Shown here: in pieces, positions 38,501-51,493 of the stretch
Numbering within the stretch: position 1 is the stretch's first letter
Layout of the letters: the number at the start of each line of letters is the position of its first letter
Source of the DNA: Bugula neritina
Taxonomy: Eukaryota > Bryozoa > Gymnolaemata > Cheilostomatida > Bugulidae
DNA: 64,000 bases
Direction of reading: 5' to 3'
Assembly (NCBI GenBank): GCA_964035545.1
Contig: OZ037769.1
Coordinates: 2,077,001-2,141,000, forward strand
Position numbers and translations under genes: made by a program
Notes under the pieces: model-generated
Database searches by the model: none
What the model saw: only the letters and a program-made list of their open reading frames with translations
What the model was told of the DNA's origin: nothing

Positions 38501-39309
38501 AGACATAAATGTTGCAGCTTAAAAAAAAACAATTGCTTGCTGCTATAATAGAAAGTTTCAAGTTGTATCTTTAATGCAAAGTGATATTCTTATCACTCTA
38601 ACATTAGTTACAGTTTGTTATTCAAAGGAAAAAAATAACTGCATTAAATATTTTTAAATGTTCAATATTTTCAACTTTAAATTAGTCATTATTACATTAT
38701 AATATTATAGTATCCTTTACCACTTGTAATTTGCATATCATTTATTCTTTTTCTGCAGTTTCAATCATTCATCTCCAATTATCAATAATTCATTATTTCA
38801 TTCAATTTATGTTGCATGTCTATTTATCTTGAGACTTGTGTTAAACATATAATTAGGTACATATTCCAAGTGTAATCAGCTAGTATATATATATATATAT
38901 GCAATTGGTTAGTACTTTAGTAAGAGAGTAGCAATGTAAATACCACAATTCAATTAGTTTGCGTGTGCAGTGTTTTGTTGCTAGGGTTACCGTACATCTA
39001 TTTTTCAACTCTGACTTTATAAGTAGCCTTCAAGTGAGAAATGATGTATTGTAGTGCAGAGACTAATACATTTAGAGTATTTGCACTTTGGTTTTATCTG
39101 ATAAAAGAAAAATTGTTTAATTTAGAGCTTTTTATTAAACATGTGCTTCAAGCTTCATGTATCTAACTTGCTACTGCGATAATTTGTAATATTCAGAAAA
39201 TAAAAGTTTAATCCTTACCTAGTTTTACCTTGAAAGAGTCTATCCAGGAGTTAATATAGAGAAGAAAGAGTAGAAAATAGTTTCTAAAGGTGTTTTTTAC
39301 TGCCATCAT
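35542..39309 (-). CDS. Divergent cytosolic-type sulfotransferase (SULT-5)
   Basis: Exons 39219-39309, 38254-38409, 38011-38148, 37506-37621, 37120-37246, 36913-37007, 36668-36809 and 35542-35660; 984 nt, 327 aa. Two ATGs are adjacent (39309 and 39306); the second matches the paralogues, giving 326 aa. The hydrophobic N-terminus (YFLLFLLYINSWI) is the strongest of the cluster. The PAPS loop is altered to AAYPKAGTNF, with Ala where others have Ser/Thr. The catalytic THLPWD His (about 152) and RNPKDIVCS are kept, and RKG is RLG. Exon 3 is 9 nt longer and exon 4 is 3 nt shorter than in the SULT-1 group, all in frame. The protein ends KYGNK. AATAAA overlaps the stop codon. It is the outlier of the cluster and may have different cofactor affinity or acceptor (inference). 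Confidence 0.87.
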
Positions 39310-40075
39310 TAATGGCCTTCTCATGCAGTCACCAAAGTGTTCAACCCCTTGGAGCAAAAGAGCTATAACTGAAGTAATCCTGCCTACAGTAAGCAAATAT
39401 TACTGCTGAAATATTAGCAATTACTAGGCGACACTCGAAGGAAACAGTCCAACTTGTTTGATTAATGACAAAAATATGTTGAGTTCAATCCCCAGGCACT
39501 ACACATCAAGAGTAAAGTTGTCTTTGTTTAACCTTTGACCAATTGAATTAATTGATTTGCTAACTAGACTGCATTCTAAACAAAGCCTGTTTTAGATATA
39601 ACTAGCTAATAGTATGTAAAAAAGCTTCCCAATGAAATAATTACTAGTATAACTCTTTAAACAAGTTATCGTAGGAGCTAAGTCAGAGCATTGCCACATG
39701 TGTGCGTTTATAGCGTTCTGTCATAAGAGAAAGGGTTAAGATGTTAATTACGAATACTACAACTGAATGATGGATATTCAACTGATTGGTAAACAATCAA
39801 GCAGCTCACATACCTCATGATTACTTGTGGTATGCCATGAAGCCACAAAATTAAAGAAAGTCATTAGACTCTGGTTATTATTAGGTACCACAGAGAAAAA
39901 CACTTGAGGTGCAGTAAAGCAAAAATTTTTAAAAATCTTTGATTTAGAGCAGAACACAAACTTGAGCCTAAAACTTATTCAAAAGTTAAAAATTTAGACT
40001 GTTAAACTTGCTATGCTGCTGCCTCAGCTAAGAACATGCAATATTACCATCCCAGTGTGCTGCATGATATAGTGC

Positions 40076-40337
<262 letters not shown>

Positions 40338-40874
40338 ATCAGCTACATTGTATATAGTTACTATGCCCACATATACTTGATGCTAGAATATCTTGTTTTT
40401 ACAATATATTGTAAGCATTGGTCACCACTATACCTATAACATGAACTAACAGGATAGCTCAAGAGTTATTTAGAAGTTGTGCTCTCTTTTATACCATCTC
40501 TAATAGCTCACATAGGACTTGAACCACCAGGCCATCACAAACCATGTCAGACCAGATCCTGTCCAGTATGCTATTGTTTGAAACTTATAGACTATTGCCT
40601 GAATAATGCAAAATAAAACAAGTGTTTTAGTTTATAATTTATTGCTAAAGACACTCTTTTCATATATAATGAGCATGCAAGTCCAATTTATCACAGTTTA
40701 CATAGCCGAGCTAATAACAAGATAAATAATCATCTTTAAAAACAACACAATATGCTTAACATTAATTTAAATCTTGATTATAGAAAACTATCTAATTATT
40801 ATTTAGTGTATTATATAGACTATCTCGCTGTCCGAACAGGACAAAGCATAGATAGGTGAGAATAGGTGAGAATA

Positions 40875-41060
40875 GTATATATAGACTATGATGGTTACCA
40901 TAGAAACAAGTAAATAGTGTATATTGACATATTTTCTGTTTGAGCGGCATCTCCCATGACTTCTACAGGCTGATTTTGTGTTAGAGATACATAAGCGACA
41001 CCATTAAAACATAAAATGTTGTGAAAGGTATTAGAAAATGCAAATATGTGCACTAAATTT
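40875..41060. repeat. Duplicated 3' flank of SULT-6 (pairs with 47285-47520)
   Basis: The sequence around taccatagaaacaagtaaat, and the following ~180 bp, recurs downstream of SULT-7 with substitutions and a small insertion. The SULT-6/SULT-7 duplication therefore extended past the 3' end of the gene. Confidence 0.75.
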
Positions 41061-41133
41061 CTAATAAATACAGAAATAATAAAATATTTGGTTGCATTGT
41101 CATAAGTATAAGCATATTATGATAGCATTAGAT

Positions 41134-44100
41134 TTATTCTCCATATTTAAGTTTCAAGTCTTCCATTCCATCCAACTCTGTTTTTATCCATTCATCCATA
41201 ATTTCATTCTGTTCCACAGTCAACTCAGCTTTCCATCCTCCACTCTTACCTGCATGTATTATAATCTATATTTATATATTTTAAATTTTAACATAAGACT
41301 GCTTCTGTAATTTATTGCTACAAAATACACTAATTTAAAAAAGAAAATTCTATGTTTAAAAATTAGACAAATATTATTAGTTTGATATTTATTACACAAA
41401 TAGTTTCAGGTTTGTATTAGGTATATATCAGATACAGAGAAAATAGTCAACTGTAATTAGCAAGAATATGTGCATCGGATCCCGTTACCGACTGTTAGTA
41501 AAAACCTGCTGTAAAAGTTTCAGAAAGCTTTTACAATATTCAAAAACTATAAATGCCGACACATAAAATATATTTTTGTTGTAAATACAGCAGCTCTGTT
41601 TGAAGACAGCTATCTTCGTCTTGCAGAACTGCTAAACCTAGCATATAGCTTTTCTCAGAAGAGAGACCGTTTAAACTTTAGTGAAATTTTACTGATTTAT
41701 TTTGAATATACAAATCTTTTGCTCAAGATTACTTACCCTGTCTATAAATAACATGACCCCTACCGGCCTCTTTCTTCTTGCTCTCAAATGTGTTAGCCTC
41801 AGCTACTCTACGAATCTGCTCTTCTGTTAATTCTACTCCCAGAAACTCTGCTATTCTTCTTACATTTCCTTCTAAATCCTAAAATCAAGTTGATATATAT
41901 ATTAGTAGTATTCCAGAAAATACTTATAGATAAAAAATGAATTATGTTATAATGGGTTTTTATCATCAAACTCGTAAATTAAAAAATACCAAGAAGAAAT
42001 AGTCAAACTCACATGTTTCATTTCTTCAAACTGAATATTCAATACATTTTCCATGTTTCTGTATGGATACCATGCCTTCATAAAGTGAGCATAACTCCCA
42101 TACAATACTAAAATATGAAAGGTGATTTTTAGTCAAGTATAATTTGCAACTAACATAATGAAACGCCCAATATAAAATCTTCTCCCAATGTTATACAGAT
42201 ATACACTAATTATCAAAAATATGCTTTTAAATTTAGCAAACAATTATTATTTGAGCTATGTTTGTATTAGATTGAGGTCATCTACAAGTTTTATGCAATA
42301 AACCCTCTTGATAAAACAATTAAGCATGATTTAAACTATACCTTTGCCTATATTATTTAAGCAAATTTTATTTTAATAATGTGGTGTCATTGCACATAAT
42401 AAGGTTAACTGGAAGTTCTGTTGAAACTAGATTGACATAAATTGTAAAGTTAATTAACATGTTAGCATATATATATACTATTACAATAGTTGGTAAATAA
42501 AGAGGGATTAACCTTTGAACTCAGCATGAAAACTACGGTTATCTATAGTTACAGCAGATAAGCTTTGCCAAAGTGAGCAGTATATATACCTTTTCCCTCA
42601 ATAAAATTGGTAAAGAAAGTTTTCCAGCTGGTGGCAGAATTTAGAACTCTCATTTTCTTTAAGAATGGGAAATAGCTGCAGACTGTATCCTTTGGATTTC
42701 TCATACAGTGAACTACCTGTCCAATACAATATAATATAATGTAATATAATATAATATAATGTAATATAGTACAATATAATATATAGTATAATGCAGTATA
42801 ATATGATTTATTATAAAACAATATTATGTAATGTAATATATTACAATACAGTATAATATGATACAATACAACATAATATAGGATAATATAATATTAACTA
42901 ATGATAGGATATAAGATAGTAATATATTAATATGGTATGATGTAGATGATATGATATCATAATATATAATATTTTAGATAATATGATCACCTGTATACAA
43001 GATTGTATGCTATAAAAAGACATAATTATATGTGTTATGATATATTATGAAATATGAGATAATATAATATAGCTAAATGATAAAGGTTATAATATATAGT
43101 AAACTGCAAACCAGAAATATGATTTTCTACATGCAGCTACAATTACTCTGCATGTCCTGCCCTTGCTAAATATAAACTGGCATGCAGCTAAAGTCATACT
43201 AAGTTTCTCACCTTTACTTTACCTTCTCTTACTTTGGAGGGAAGAAAGTTCCAAGGCAAATGAGTGACAACAATTCGTGGGGTAGGATTGTTGTCAAGGT
43301 GAGCTAAGGGGTGGCTGCCTTTCTTGCTGCCTGGCAATATTGTAATCACAAGTTATGTAACAGCTAAAGGAATTGCTATTCTTTCTTGCAGTGAAGCTAT
43401 AAGTTTAAACCTTAGAATTTATAAAATTAAAATAGCACATGTTATTTGTTATAATTATAGAATATGTAGCGAAATATCTAATTTTTTAGTTCATGTTAAT
43501 TAGTTTCAGCATTTTCACAATTTTCACTCCATAAATTAATTTTAACTGCATTTTCTCAAAGTTAGATTTTATCACAAACATCTCTGGTAGTGGTGTAAAA
43601 TATAACATAACATATACGCAATTGTTCTTGCCTTATTTATGATAAAATATTACCTAATTTAGACTCAAATGAAACTATAGCAGAATTTATATAAACAGAT
43701 CGAAAATTACAGTAAAAGTTACTAAATATTTTCTTGCCTTTTCTATTATATGCTACATACTCATATACCCTGCTAAGCGTTGTTTATATTCGAGTTTTCT
43801 TTTGGTGTAAAACGGGAATTTTAAAACTTGCAGCTTTACCTGTAAAGATGGGCATTTCCAGACTATTCATGTGATCTCGTGGGTTTTTGGAAGTTATCAA
43901 ACCTTTCTCTTCATAAATAGAAGACATTATTCCAGCAGTAAAATGTGTCCCTAAAATAGACATTCAAATCTATTTGGTCAATAGTTATACATACCTCACC
44001 TTAGACATAGGTTAGTATTTTGTTTAAAGACTGTAAAGTTGACTGAAGTTAAGGTAAAGTTAGCAATAACCTGTCTTTGGATAAGTCACTAGGATAACAT

Positions 44101-45189
44101 CATCTGGGTTGAAGCCATCATAATCTCTAATAGACTTCATCAGATCTTCATTATGAATAGTTGAAGATAGAGTGAGTCCTTCATACTGAAAGTATCCCAT
44201 TATGCCATGTTTCTCCTTGATTAAACCTACAGATTATAGGGTGTATCTAGTAGAGCCCCACTTAGTAGAGTATGCAGAGTTTAGGAATATTTCATCAAGA
44301 AGGCTTGTGTGACATTATGCAGACATGAATATATTTTGAAGTGAATGACTTACAACTTATTGCAGTATATATAATAGAAGGAGCACGCATGAGTGGATTA
44401 GGTAAGTGAACAGCCCTTGCTTATAACATTGTTTCTGTATAATACAAAGAATGCCTATATACTGAAATAACTTATAGTGATTACTAGATATGCATAAATG
44501 AGGTTTCATACTTAGCAGTGAACACACTTATTAAGCAGTGTTATACACTCAATCAACATTCACGTACACCCTGCAGCATTCACCATAATTCTCCCAACTA
44601 TTCATTTTTCAACTTTACACAAATTGAAACTACGTTGAGTTTAATGCGCATGATCCTGTCATAAGACTGCACATAGCGACAATTTTGTTCATATACTTCA
44701 GCTATTTACAGACTACTTAAAATACAGCTATATTTTTGCATCTAAAACTTTCTAAAGACATTGATTGGTTTTAGTAATTGTAAGTTGCAGCTTTAATTTA
44801 TCTAGAAATAAAAGTAACTAACAAAACCAGGCATGTAGTGCGCAGTACGCAACTAAACTTGCTATACTGTAAAGATCAATTAATTGTTATAGCCTACTAT
44901 AAAAGGAAAATGACAGTTATGTACCAAAAGCAAATTATATTTTACAAATGATGGTCTATATTATTTCCCAAATTAAACTATAATATAATGATTAATATAA
45001 ATATGTCCAAGAAACAACTTGCATATACCTTCAGATTCAAAGCTGCAGTTGATAGAATTTGATTGAATAAAGAATCGCAGCTATTTGTTAGCAAAACTTA
45101 CCCAACTTTAACTTTATACGATTTATCCACCACTTGAAGAAGATCACCATGCGCATGAGCAAGTTCTTTAAGGTGTTCACTACTACCAT
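41134..45189 (-). CDS. Cytosolic-type sulfotransferase (SULT-6)
   Basis: Exons 45102-45189, 44071-44226, 43840-43950, 43212-43330, 42590-42716, 42013-42107, 41737-41878 and 41134-41249; 954 nt, 317 aa. Motifs: TYPKTGTHF, THLPWN (His about 142), RNPKDTVCS, YRQGKSGGW (Lys of RKG replaced by Gln), LTVEQNE. The N-terminal exon reads MVVVNTLKNLLMRMVIFF, hydrophobic but with two basic or tryptophan-rich steps (KWW), so it may be an amphipathic rather than a spanning helix. Intron 4 carries a TATAA-type low-complexity repeat, as does SULT-7. A TATA box lies about 65 bases above the ATG. It is the closest relative of SULT-7, with exon 2 about 97% identical in nucleotides by direct comparison. Confidence 0.9.
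42718..43075. repeat. TATAA-type low-complexity repeat in SULT-6 intron 4
   Basis: Irregular array of 5-bp ATATA and AATGT steps starting right at the intron 3' end. A matching array occupies the same intron of SULT-7 (49270-49510). SULT-4, their inverted relative, lacks it (98-bp intron). Confidence 0.85.
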
Positions 45190-45252
45190 TTTAACCGTGC
45201 TTCTATGATAAACTGTCATAGGAAAATATTATGCAGCTAACGGTCTGTACTG

Positions 45253-45407
45253 CTTTTTATATAGGTTTTTAGGCTATGTACCTACAACCATTGAATGATA
45301 AGCTCAGGGGCGGGCTTTGAGCTGGCCCTTATTGCTTTACCTATGATAACAAACTTGATTGGCTGAGTGAACTTATATAATATGATTGCGTTGATGTCTA
45401 ACACGTG
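45253..45407 (-). promoter_or_regulatory. Promoter of SULT-6: TATA box, GC box, CCAAT box, E-box
   Basis: On the minus strand, TATATAAAAAG (45263-45253) lies about 65 bases above the ATG. Further upstream are a gggcgggct GC-box (45308-45316), a CCAAT box (ATTGG on plus at 45357-45361) and a CACGTG E-box (45402-45407). The same order of TATA, GC-box and E-box, with similar spacing, occurs above SULT-7. Initiation about 30 bases below the TATA box would give a short 5' UTR. Confidence 0.65.
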
Positions 45408-47284
45408 GAGGGGTCATGGAATGGGACAATCCGGTTACGTTATGCTTCAATAGCTTTTATTAGTCAATGAATGAAGTTGAAACAAACAAGTCTGCCAAAT
45501 CAATTATTAAATTTGTGTTGAGAAAATTAGCTTGCTATTAGAAAATTGTATTATTGATGCTTTTTCTTGTTTTACTTCCCCTAAAATAGTTAGATTACTT
45601 TCTCAATTTATAATAAATGACTTTCAAGAAGAAAACTTACTTCATATAAATGCGAGCTATAACATGCAGTTCGGCTAAACTCAATATAGCTGTCTACCTA
45701 AATCTTGGTGAAATTATAGCATATAAAAAACTTTATATTACTATTTTTGTAGAAACTATTAGTAAAAGCATCAATCTTTCTGCATGCAGGCATAACACGT
45801 AAATGTTAATTACCATTACAACGACTTTTCTCATGCAGTATAAAAAGTATATCATGCATTATTAAAATTTTAGGCTGCAAATAGTATGGTGTCACAATAA
45901 CGCAACAATAAGCTGCTATGTCAATGAATGGGACAGCCTTCAGTCCTATAATAGTGTCACAGACCTATGTCTTGTCATGACGCAACTATGTGTAGTAAAC
46001 TGAGTTGATGTGATTGTGCACTTGGGTGATGAAAGACTGCCACATCATTAATGGGAATACAAAACAAAAACCACACTTCTATTTATAAACTAATTATAAT
46101 ATTTTGTAAGACATGTGAGCTGGCTAGTAACTCTGCTAAAGGGGGAAGAGGTAGAACATTGTTTAGACATAATATGAACTGTTAGCCACTGTAAGCTGAA
46201 ATATGCCAGTTTTAGTGCTTGGCCCTCTGCCAAGCTCCATAAAATTGTCCTAAAACTATGCTCTTTGCCAGACTACAGACTTTGTCTTAATCAGAAGCAA
46301 AAATACTGATGAGTATGGATGTTCCAACTGCTGGTATTTATGCTAATAGTTACTATAAGAGTTATACAAATTATATAGTTTATTAATACTCCTTTTTGAG
46401 CAAGTAGATGACCTTGCTGTGTTAATTTGGCAAGCTATCCAAAAACCAACTAAAGAAAGACAGTGCTGAAAATTATTCTGATGCCCCCAATAGCTAACGG
46501 AAGCACAGAGTATATGAATTAATAGTTTATCTGCCAAATCTGTAGAGATTGTGGCCTTGCCTCCTTCGGTAGCAGTGATCACCTTTCTCTTCACGAGCCT
46601 GGCATAGGCTACATTTTCATGAACCCATTCAGGTTCTAACTGCTTCATAGATTAGCTTAGAGATTATTTTTACCTCTTCATGCAGCAGGACAAAGAGTTA
46701 GAGCCTTGTTGACAATGTAAGGCCTAATCTATATCTTTTGGCAACTTCTTTTTCTAGTCCCTTGCCTTTTCCAGGTACTTTAGCTATTTGTTTGCCATCA
46801 ACATACTGTTTTTTATTATATCTAACTGATGGAATTATTATTGAATGTTTCAGCAATATAAGATATTATGCTGCATACCTATAATACAAGCGTGCTAAAA
46901 TTATGAACTAATGTATAACCTAACGCAATAATACAGCTATTTCATAATTCATGTGGCTATAGTAAGCAGACAGGATAAAGCCTAAAAGCCATTAGGCCTA
47001 TATATATTTACTCTGCAAGCACAGCCCTACTCAAGTCAATGTGCTTAGCACCGGAACCAATCATATTATAGTAATTCCCATTATGTTTTACATATCAATT
47101 GATTAGATAATATTTTATTGATTTTGCAAATTATTTTATTCAGACCCAAACAAAATGCTTTGTAGAAGTGTTAAAAAACAATAAAACATGTATCTTTAGA
47201 ACCAATAGAATATATTTAATAGGCATTGAAGCCACCATAGAAAAATAAGTAATTATTTTAAGAAATTTAATATTTGCCAATCAA

Positions 47285-47520
47285 TAGTGTATATAAACTA
47301 TGTTATAGTTGCCGTAGAAACAAGTAAATAGTAGATAGTGACATCCTTCTTGTTTGAGCAGCATTTCCCATGACTTTTATACAAGCTGATTTGTGTTAGA
47401 GCTACAGTTACAACTACATAAGCAATGCACCAGCAGAAAATATAGAATGTTGTAAAAGGTACATGATAAAACTTAACAATGTACACTTAACGTAGGTTTT
47501 TATTAAATTTCTAAATAACA
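47285..47520. repeat. Duplicated 3' flank of SULT-7 (pairs with 40875-41060)
   Basis: Counterpart of the block below SULT-6; shares agaaacaagtaaatagt and the sequence after it. Confidence 0.75.
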
Positions 47521-47592
47521 ATCAAGCGTATATTGCGTTGTGTAAAAGTTATTAGCTCATAGGTATATATAACTCCTATAGTAAATATTAGA

Positions 47593-50500
47593 TTAGTCTC
47601 CATATTTAAGTTTCAAGTCTTCCATTCCATCCAATTCCGATTTTATCCATTCATCCATAACTTCATTCTGTTCTACAGTCAACTCAGCTTTCCATCCTCC
47701 ACTCTTACCTGCATGTAATACAATCTATATTATACACCTTAAATTATTACAAGAGGCCGTCTACGAATTATTTTTACCTGAATGGTATTATAGGAAGTGC
47801 TTTTCAAATTATCCCATTATAAGTTTATATTTTTTATTTTTGTTTACATAACAACCAAAAATATTTATATAAAAAGAATTAGGACAGCTATTATTTTGTA
47901 AAATTCCATAAAAGTGGTATTTATACAAAAGCCCTGTTGCCATCCAGTGGTTAGTTATTTCAAAATCTATCAAAATGAGAGCTGAAAACAACATTATACT
48001 TATTACAAAAGCAGTCATATTTATAGACTCAGATTTATATAATATACATGCAGACTCTTGCATCTTACAGAGTACCATCTTACAGAACCATCTTACAGAA
48101 ACATCTCACAGAACCATCTTACAGAACCATCTTACAGAACCACCTTACAGAACCATCTTACAGAACCATCTTACCGAACCATCTTACAGAACCATCTCAC
48201 AGAACCATCTTACAGAACCATCTTACAGAACCATCTTACAGAACCATCTTACAGAACCATCTCACAGAACCATCTTACAGAACCATCTCACAGAACCATC
48301 TTACAGAACCATCTCACAGAACCATCTTACAGAACCATCTTACAGAACCATTTTACAGAACCATCTTACAGAACCATTTTACAGAACCATCTTACAGAAC
48401 CATCTTACAGAACCACCTTACAGAACCATCTTACAGAACCATCTTACAGAACCACCTTACAGAACCATCTTACAGAACCATCTTACAGAACCATTTTACA
48501 AAACACAGTCTTCTGTTTCAGAGAAGCTTCTTAGTGAAATTTATGACAATTCTGAAAAATAAAGTATACTTTGACAGTTACTTATTTAGCCCAAGGTAAC
48601 CTACCCTTTCTATAAATAGCATGACCTCTTCCAAACTCTTTTTTTCTGCTTTCAAATGTGTTAGCCTCAGTGACTCTACGAATCTGCTCTTCTGTTAAAT
48701 CTACTCCCAGAAACTCTGCTATTCTTCTGACATTTCCTTCTAAATCCTAAAAGAAGAAAAAGACGAAATATAATATATGTTATAATAATCAAAAAAATCA
48801 ATTAGAATAAAAAATTAGAGCTTTATTAAGGCCTTTATTTTGTTATTGTTCATTTTCTGTCTTGCTGGTAAAACAAAACTGCAACTAATTGAACTTACTT
48901 TTTTCATCTCCTCAAATTGAATATTGAGAACCGTTCCCATCCCTCTGTATGGGTACCATTTCTTCATATAACTGGCATAACTTCCATACAATACTAAAAC
49001 ACAAAACATTTTAATCTTGCTCATATAAAGTTTAGTTTTACAAAGTATACATCCATCTTTCTCAAACCTATAATATAGGTAATAGTTATAATTTATGAAG
49101 TTCTAATAGAATTAAGCAGAAACTATTATATAGATTGCTTACCTTTTCCTTCAATAAAATTAGCAAAGAAATTATTCCAACTGCTGGCAGAACTTAAAAT
49201 TCTCATTTTCTTTAAGAATGGGAAATAGCTGCAGACTGTATCTTTTGGATTCCTCATACAGTGAATTACCTGCATAACATAACATAATCTAATGTAATAT
49301 AATATATTACAATATAAAATAATATAATATGCCATATAATATAATAGGAAATAATGTGAAATAATATAATGCATGGGTAAAATATAACATAATGAAATGT
49401 AAAGTGATATAATATACTATAATACATTTTACTATACATAGTAAAATATAATATAATATTATAATATAATATAATGTAATATAATATAAAATATTCTATA
49501 ATATATCTAATACGGTAGAAGCAGATTAGACTTGGCAGTAAAAGCTTACCTCCAATTATTTTGTCTGGCATTTGCTCAATGATGGCAGACAAACTAATAA
49601 CACACTGACCTACCTTTATTTTACCTTCTCCTACTCTGGAGGGAAGGAAATCCCAGGGCAGATGAGTGACAATGACTCGTGGTGTAGGATTGTTGTCAAG
49701 GTGGGCTAAAGGGTTGCTGCTTCTCTTGCTGCCTGAGAATATTATGTTAATCACAAGTTAGAACACAGATTAAGCATTACGTTGCTTTAATTTCATGCAT
49801 GGAAGCTGGTAGGTTCAAACGTCATATTGCAAGTTTTATTAAATTTAATAATTTTTTACCCGGAGCTTTACCTGAGAAAACTGGCATTTCCAGACAAGGC
49901 ATGTGATCTCGTGGGTTTTTGGAAGTTATCAAACCTTTCTCTTCATATATCGATGTTATTATTCCAGCAGTAAAATGTGTTCCTAAAATATAAATTCAAG
50001 TATAATTGGTTATTATTTAGATAATCAACATTAAATAATTTAGATATCATATAAGTCATCTTTTAGCATAATTGTTGCGAAAATAGAAAAAAATTAAACC
50101 TAGCAACCACCTGTCTTTGGATAAGTAACTAGCATAACATCATCTGGGTTGAAGCCATCATAATCTCTAATAGACTTCATCAGATCTTCATTATGAATAG
50201 TTGAAGATAGAGTGAGTCCTTCATACTGAAAGTATCCCATTATACCATGTTTCTCCTTGATTAGACCTACAGACAGGGTGTATCTAGTAGCGCCCCACTT
50301 AGTATATTATGCAGAGTTTAGGAATATTTCAATAAGGCATGTATATAATCACACACATGTATATAATCGTTTAAGAGTGAATAACCTACAAAATATTATT
50401 ATTCCAGTATATTATATGTAAGAAGTGTCTTTAGTCTATACTTTATACTAAAACTATGCCTAAACCACAGAATGTCCATTTGATTAGGTGATAATGAATG

Positions 50501-51272
50501 TAGTGTACATGAATATAATTGTATATTATTACAATGTGTTATACTGCAGCTAGCAACATTTCACTCAATGTATTCGTGTGTCAAGCAGATGTAACAACCT
50601 ACTCAACCATGTAATTATTCAATTATAACAAAAAATAATGATAAGTTTTATGCTTTAATGACAAGCTGTATGAAGCACTGATGTGATTGCGAACTTCAGC
50701 CCTTAACTTATGCACCTATTTTTACATGGTCAGGAGCAGTTTTAGGAAATTTACTACATGTTTCTGATAAGCTGCTATATACCCTGATTTTGATTACAAT
50801 TGCTTTTTGCGTTTCTATTTATAGAAATATTAGTCACTAACAAAAGCAGGCATTTTATCATAACACTCAGCTGCTCCTGTTAACTCTGCAGATCGAATTA
50901 TTGTAGAACAATGCCTACGGTATACAAGAATCCATACAATTGTAAACAAATTTATGAAAATTTTAGTAAGGCCTACACCATTCAGTAAATAACTAATCAT
51001 ATAAGTTTGCTCAACCTAATGACCACTATAATTGATATAAACACATACACAGTTGGGACAGCTATTTGACCAAAGTAATGACAATTTGATATTCATATAT
51101 ATCAACAGTATCAATGTTAGTTGGCTAGATTGAATTAAATAGATATTACACAGTTTAATAATGCCAACGACTTCTTGCACTTACCCAGCTTTAACCTTAT
51201 AGAATTGATCCATGACTTGATGTAGAGGATGATGAACATTATCAAGTTCTTGAATGTGTTGGCTGCTGTCAT
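47593..51272 (-). CDS. Cytosolic-type sulfotransferase (SULT-7)
   Basis: Exons 51185-51272, 50111-50266, 49872-49982, 49614-49732, 49143-49269, 48899-48993, 48605-48746 and 47593-47708; 954 nt, 317 aa. Motifs: TYPKTGTHF, THLPWD (His about 142), RNPKDTVCS, YRKGKSGGW (RKG intact), LTVEQNE. The N-terminal segment is clearly hydrophobic (NLIMFIILYIKSWI). The last intron contains a 13-bp minisatellite of over 30 copies. TATA, GC-box and E-box elements upstream match those of SULT-6. The two proteins differ substantially in exons 1 and 6 but hardly in exon 2. Confidence 0.9.
48060..48498. repeat. 13-bp minisatellite in SULT-7 intron 7
   Basis: About 33 copies of cttacagaaccat with variants (cct, tct, ttt and cac positions). 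As 13 is not a multiple of 3 and the unit contains no stop in any plus frame, all three plus frames stay open and give false 158-195-aa proteins with a TEPSYRTILQNHL period. Confidence 0.97.
49270..49510. repeat. TATAA-type low-complexity repeat in SULT-7 intron 4
   Basis: Counterpart of the array in SULT-6 intron 4, again beginning immediately at the acceptor of exon 5. Confidence 0.85.
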
Positions 51273-51333
51273 TCTTAGCTATTTTTCGCTTTCTCTCAAA
51301 CTATTTTTCACAACTAGTGCTAGTCCATTCAGT

Positions 51334-51493
51334 CTTTTATATGGATAAACCTAGCGAGCTCGAGTTTGTGTTCCATCAACATGCAATAATGAGGTTAAGG
51401 GCGGGCTTAAAATTACCCTTGTTACAGTTTTCACATGAACGAATTTGATAGGCTGATTAGATGCGCATATGTTGCGTCACTGTTTAACACGTG
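51334..51493 (-). promoter_or_regulatory. Promoter of SULT-7: TATA box, GC box, E-box
   Basis: TATAAAAG on the minus strand (51341-51334) lies about 65 bases above the ATG at 51272. A gggcgggctt GC-box is at 51399-51408 and a CACGTG E-box at 51488-51493. Order and spacing match the SULT-6 promoter; the CCAAT box of SULT-6 is degenerate here. Confidence 0.65.

Larger units (their letters stand above)
45190..47592. other. Intergenic DNA: SULT-6 5' flank and SULT-7 3' flank
   Basis: The first ~1.1 kb (to about 46280) is similar to the upstream region of SULT-7 (51300-52330), for example around the block gtcaatgaatgggacagcc. 47285-47520 repeats 40875-41060. The open frame at 46343-46648 has no splice partners or recognised family. 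Nothing else seen. Confidence 0.6.

Noticed and set aside
39310-39396. Upstream extension of the SULT-5 open frame to an earlier ATG at 39396
   Set aside because: The added residues have no counterpart in any of the six paralogues, all of which start at the position corresponding to 39306-39309.
46343-46648. 101-aa minus-strand frame between SULT-6 and SULT-7
   Set aside because: No recognised family, no splice partners, and it lies in duplicated flanking DNA; could be a decayed transposon fragment but there is no positive evidence.
47975-48599. Three overlapping open frames of 158-195 aa with a regular 13-residue period on the plus strand
   Set aside because: They are translations of a 13-bp minisatellite inside the last intron of SULT-7; open in all three frames, which real coding sequence would not be.
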